Part shown: one piece after another, positions 14,911 to 16,049 of the stretch
Layout: each line of letters begins with the position of its first letter
Numbering within the stretch: the stretch's first letter is position 1
Origin: Verrucomicrobiota bacterium
GTDB taxonomy: Bacteria; Verrucomicrobiota; Verrucomicrobiia; Chthoniobacterales; UBA10450
NCBI GenBank assembly: GCA_003218525.1
Contig: QHNU01000051.1
Location: forward strand, 1 to 16,049
DNA length: 16,049 nucleotides
Reading direction: 5' to 3'
Notes under the pieces: model-generated
Database searches by the model: none
What the model was told of the DNA's origin: nothing
Seen by the model: the letters and a program-made list of their open reading frames with translations, nothing else
Made by a program: the position numbers and the translations under genes

Positions 14911-15875
14911 CAGGGCGTCACGAGCAATTTTGACGTATCAGTGTTTCCTTTCAAAAAACCGGCATCTTTGCCATCCTGTACTGCTTTAGCAATGAGTGCT
15001 GGCGCGACTTCCGTCGTAAACTTGATACGTTTCCACGCCTGCGCCACCGCCTCAGGAGCGAAGTCCGCCTTGGTTTCTTCCTTCAATTCCGCAATTAATA
15101 ACCTCTGCGCTTCGTCGGGATTTTTTTTAATCCAATCCGTCAATTCGGCATTAGCGGCCGCGATTTTTTTGACCAAGTCGCGCTGGCTGTTAAGCAATTT
15201 CACAGTGCAGACGAGCCAAGTTGTAATGATATCCTTGTCCTCGAGAAAGACCCGCGCTTTCGCCTCCCGTTCCAGTCGCGTCACCCAAGGCTCAACCGTC
15301 CAGACCGCGTCGACGTCTCCTTTTTGAAATAAAGGAAGCTGATCTGGATTCGCCGTCGGCAACACGAGCACATCCCCGCCAGTTTGTGTGACTTTGAAGC
15401 CTTGGGCTTTCAACCATGCGCGGCACGAAATATCCTGCGTATTACCCAGTTGTGGTGTCGCAATTTTTTTGCCCCGAAAGTCCGCCGCCGCCTTGATTGG
15501 AGAATCCGCTTTGACCACGAGCGCTGCGCCGGCATTGGCAGCGCCAGAAATCACGCGAACTTCTTCACCGTTTGATTTAAAATGCGCATTTAAAGCGGGG
15601 CCTTGGCCGACGTAGGTAACGTCGAGCGAACCAGCAAACATCGCTTCCATTGCCGACGGGCCTGCATTGTAGGTGAACCATTGGATCTCGACATTGGGCC
15701 CGAGCCGTTGCTCGAACCATCCCTTACCCTGCCGCGAAAGCGCGTGCGCGATGACACCTTGTGCGTGCGTGATATTGGGAAAATGACCAAATCTGATAAC
15801 GACCTTTTCCTCAGCCGACGCCGTGTGCATCGCCAAAATCGCGCTGGCTAAAACGAGGATCAGTTTTGTTTTCAT
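14910..15875 (-). CDS. Periplasmic substrate-binding protein, sulfonate/nitrate/taurine ABC importer
   Basis: This 321-residue receptor is of the SsuA/TauA/NrtA family (NMT1/THI5-like fold) and captures the substrate for the importer encoded downstream. A signal peptide is clear: MKTKLILVLASAILAMHTASA, with a probable cut after Ala21. The mature part has IRFGHFPNITHAQGVIA (27-43), AMEAMFAGSLDVTYVGQGPAL (75-95, the typical pocket helix), DFRGKKIATPQLGNTQD (132-148) and GDVDAVWTVEPWVTRLE (186-202). The start is ATG at 15875, with a good ribosome site AAAGGG at 15882-15887; the frame extends upstream to 15956 but that would bury the signal peptide. Sulfonate is the usual annotation for such proteins, but no desulfonation enzyme (SsuD, TauD) is nearby, so nitrate, taurine or another small anion remains possible. 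Confidence 0.92.
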   Translation of the reverse strand: MKTKLILVLASAILAMHTASAEEKVVIRFGHFPNITHAQGVIAHALSRQGKGWFEQRLGPNVEIQWFTYNAGPSAMEAMFAGSLDVTYVGQGPALNAHFKSNGEEVRVISGAANAGAALVVKADSPIKAAADFRGKKIATPQLGNTQDISCRAWLKAQGFKVTQTGGDVLVLPTANPDQLPLFQKGDVDAVWTVEPWVTRLEREAKARVFLEDKDIITTWLVCTVKLLNSQRDLVKKIAAANAELTDWIKKNPDEAQRLLIAELKEETKADFAPEAVAQAWKRIKFTTEVAPALIAKAVQDGKDAGFLKGNTDTSKLLVTP

Positions 15876-15881
15876 CAATTT

Positions 15882-15887
15882 CCCTTT
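15882..15887 (-). promoter_or_regulatory. Ribosome binding site of the substrate-binding protein gene
   Basis: AAAGGG on the minus strand, six bases before the ATG at 15875. It decides the start of this gene: the ATG it serves begins a textbook signal peptide, whereas the longer frame from 15956 does not. It is one of the few clear Shine-Dalgarno sites in the window. Confidence 0.6.
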
Positions 15888-15964
15888 CGGTCGGTGAACT
15901 GTCCTGAATTGTCGAACAGGCGGTGGCGTGATGTCAGGCGCATGCGGACCTGGCAAAGGGTAAC

Positions 15965-15990
15965 AGTCAAAATCAAAGGGTTTGTTGACT
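15965..15990. repeat. Inverted repeat AGTCAA / TTGACT upstream of the ABC operon
   Basis: AGTCAA at 15965-15970 and TTGACT at 15985-15990 are perfect 6-base inverted repeats 14 bases apart. They span the stop codon of the upstream outer-membrane gene and lie about 90 bases before the binding-protein ATG. The left copy, read on the minus strand, is TTGACT, a good -35 hexamer, but I see no matching -10. It could be an operator or part of a promoter; the evidence is weak. Confidence 0.25.
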
Positions 15991-16049
15991 AAAACATCAG
16001 CTGTAAGCGCAAAAGGACCTCATCGAATTGATCGTCGCCCAACTGCGGA
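15989..16049 (-). CDS. C-terminal fragment of a probable outer-membrane beta-barrel protein (porin-like)
   Basis: The last bases of the window, read on the minus strand, encode the final 19 residues of a gene entering from the right edge: PQLGDDQFDEVLLRLQLMF, then TAG at 15989-15991. The terminal Phe with hydrophobic residues at every second position before it (Leu, Leu, Leu, Val at -2, -4, -6, -8) is the beta-signal recognised by the BAM machinery in outer-membrane barrels. The other two frames contain stops. The gene ends 113 bases before the ABC binding protein on the same strand, so a porin feeding this importer is plausible. Only the tail is visible, so the identity (porin, TonB receptor or other barrel) is open. 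Confidence 0.6.
   Translation of the reverse strand, partial: PQLGDDQFDEVLLRLQLMF

Noticed and set aside
14458..15327. A 289-codon open frame on the plus strand
   Set aside because: It lies wholly opposite the ABC ATPase and binding-protein genes, which have complete family motifs; its peptide shows no domain I recognise. It is a GC-rich antisense shadow.
15876..15956. Longer start for the binding protein
   Set aside because: It would put 27 residues before a textbook signal peptide, and a Shine-Dalgarno sits just before the internal ATG.
15876..15988. A SAM, TPP or similar riboswitch upstream of the sulfonate-class importer
   Set aside because: The 113 bases contain no recognisable conserved core of these classes; only a weak inverted repeat and a ribosome site.
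1..16049. CRISPR array, tRNA, rRNA, transposase, phage or toxin-antitoxin genes
   Set aside because: I looked in all gaps and on both strands. The gaps are short and hold no direct-repeat array, cloverleaf or transposase motif.

Overview
The window looks like an ordinary chromosomal segment of a GC-rich, Gram-negative soil-type bacterium. Verrucomicrobiota (Spartobacteria-like) is my best guess. It rests on a soil-genome type palindromic repeat whose translation gives the peptide HVERSRDI, a futalosine-type menaquinone prenyltransferase, the scarcity of Shine-Dalgarno sites, and an apparent outer-membrane barrel terminus. It is an inference, not a proven assignment. Genes are tightly packed. 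I see no tRNA, rRNA, CRISPR array, insertion sequence or phage gene.

Layout. 1-3562 (minus) is a co-directional run: DUF2905 membrane protein, family-4-like Fe-S uracil-DNA glycosylase, a palindromic repeat that supplies the end of the glycosylase gene, a ThuA-like protein, and oligoendopeptidase F running off the left edge. 3675-5092 (plus) is a CbpA-type DnaJ co-chaperone followed 8 bases later by ribose-5-phosphate isomerase B. 5132-6633 (minus) is a metallo-beta-lactamase-fold-like protein with a degenerate metal site, coupled by ATGA to an MqnP/UbiA prenyltransferase. 6699-7922 (plus) is a stand-alone PilC/GspF inner-membrane protein with its own intrinsic terminator. 7976-8149 (minus) is an N-terminal remnant of a class I methyltransferase that lacks both a start codon and the rest of the protein. 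8155-12040 (minus) is a genome-maintenance pair, RarA then an Lhr-core helicase; RarA lacks the usual C-terminal end. 12136-13023 (plus) is an exported DUF1460 protein. 13020-16049 (minus) is an ABC importer of the sulfonate/nitrate/taurine class (binding protein, ATPase, permease) linked by 1-4 base overlaps. It is preceded by the last 19 codons of a probable outer-membrane barrel protein and followed by an HPr phosphocarrier coupled to the permease by ATGA.

The clearest functional unit is the right-hand operon, which reads as an outer-membrane channel, a periplasmic receptor, an inner-membrane pump and a regulatory or phosphocarrier protein. The least expected items are the methyltransferase remnant, the repeat-encoded glycosylase tail, the short RarA, the HPr in a transporter operon, and the single CTAG that provides stop codons for two converging genes. 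I found no convincing new defence or mobile system.
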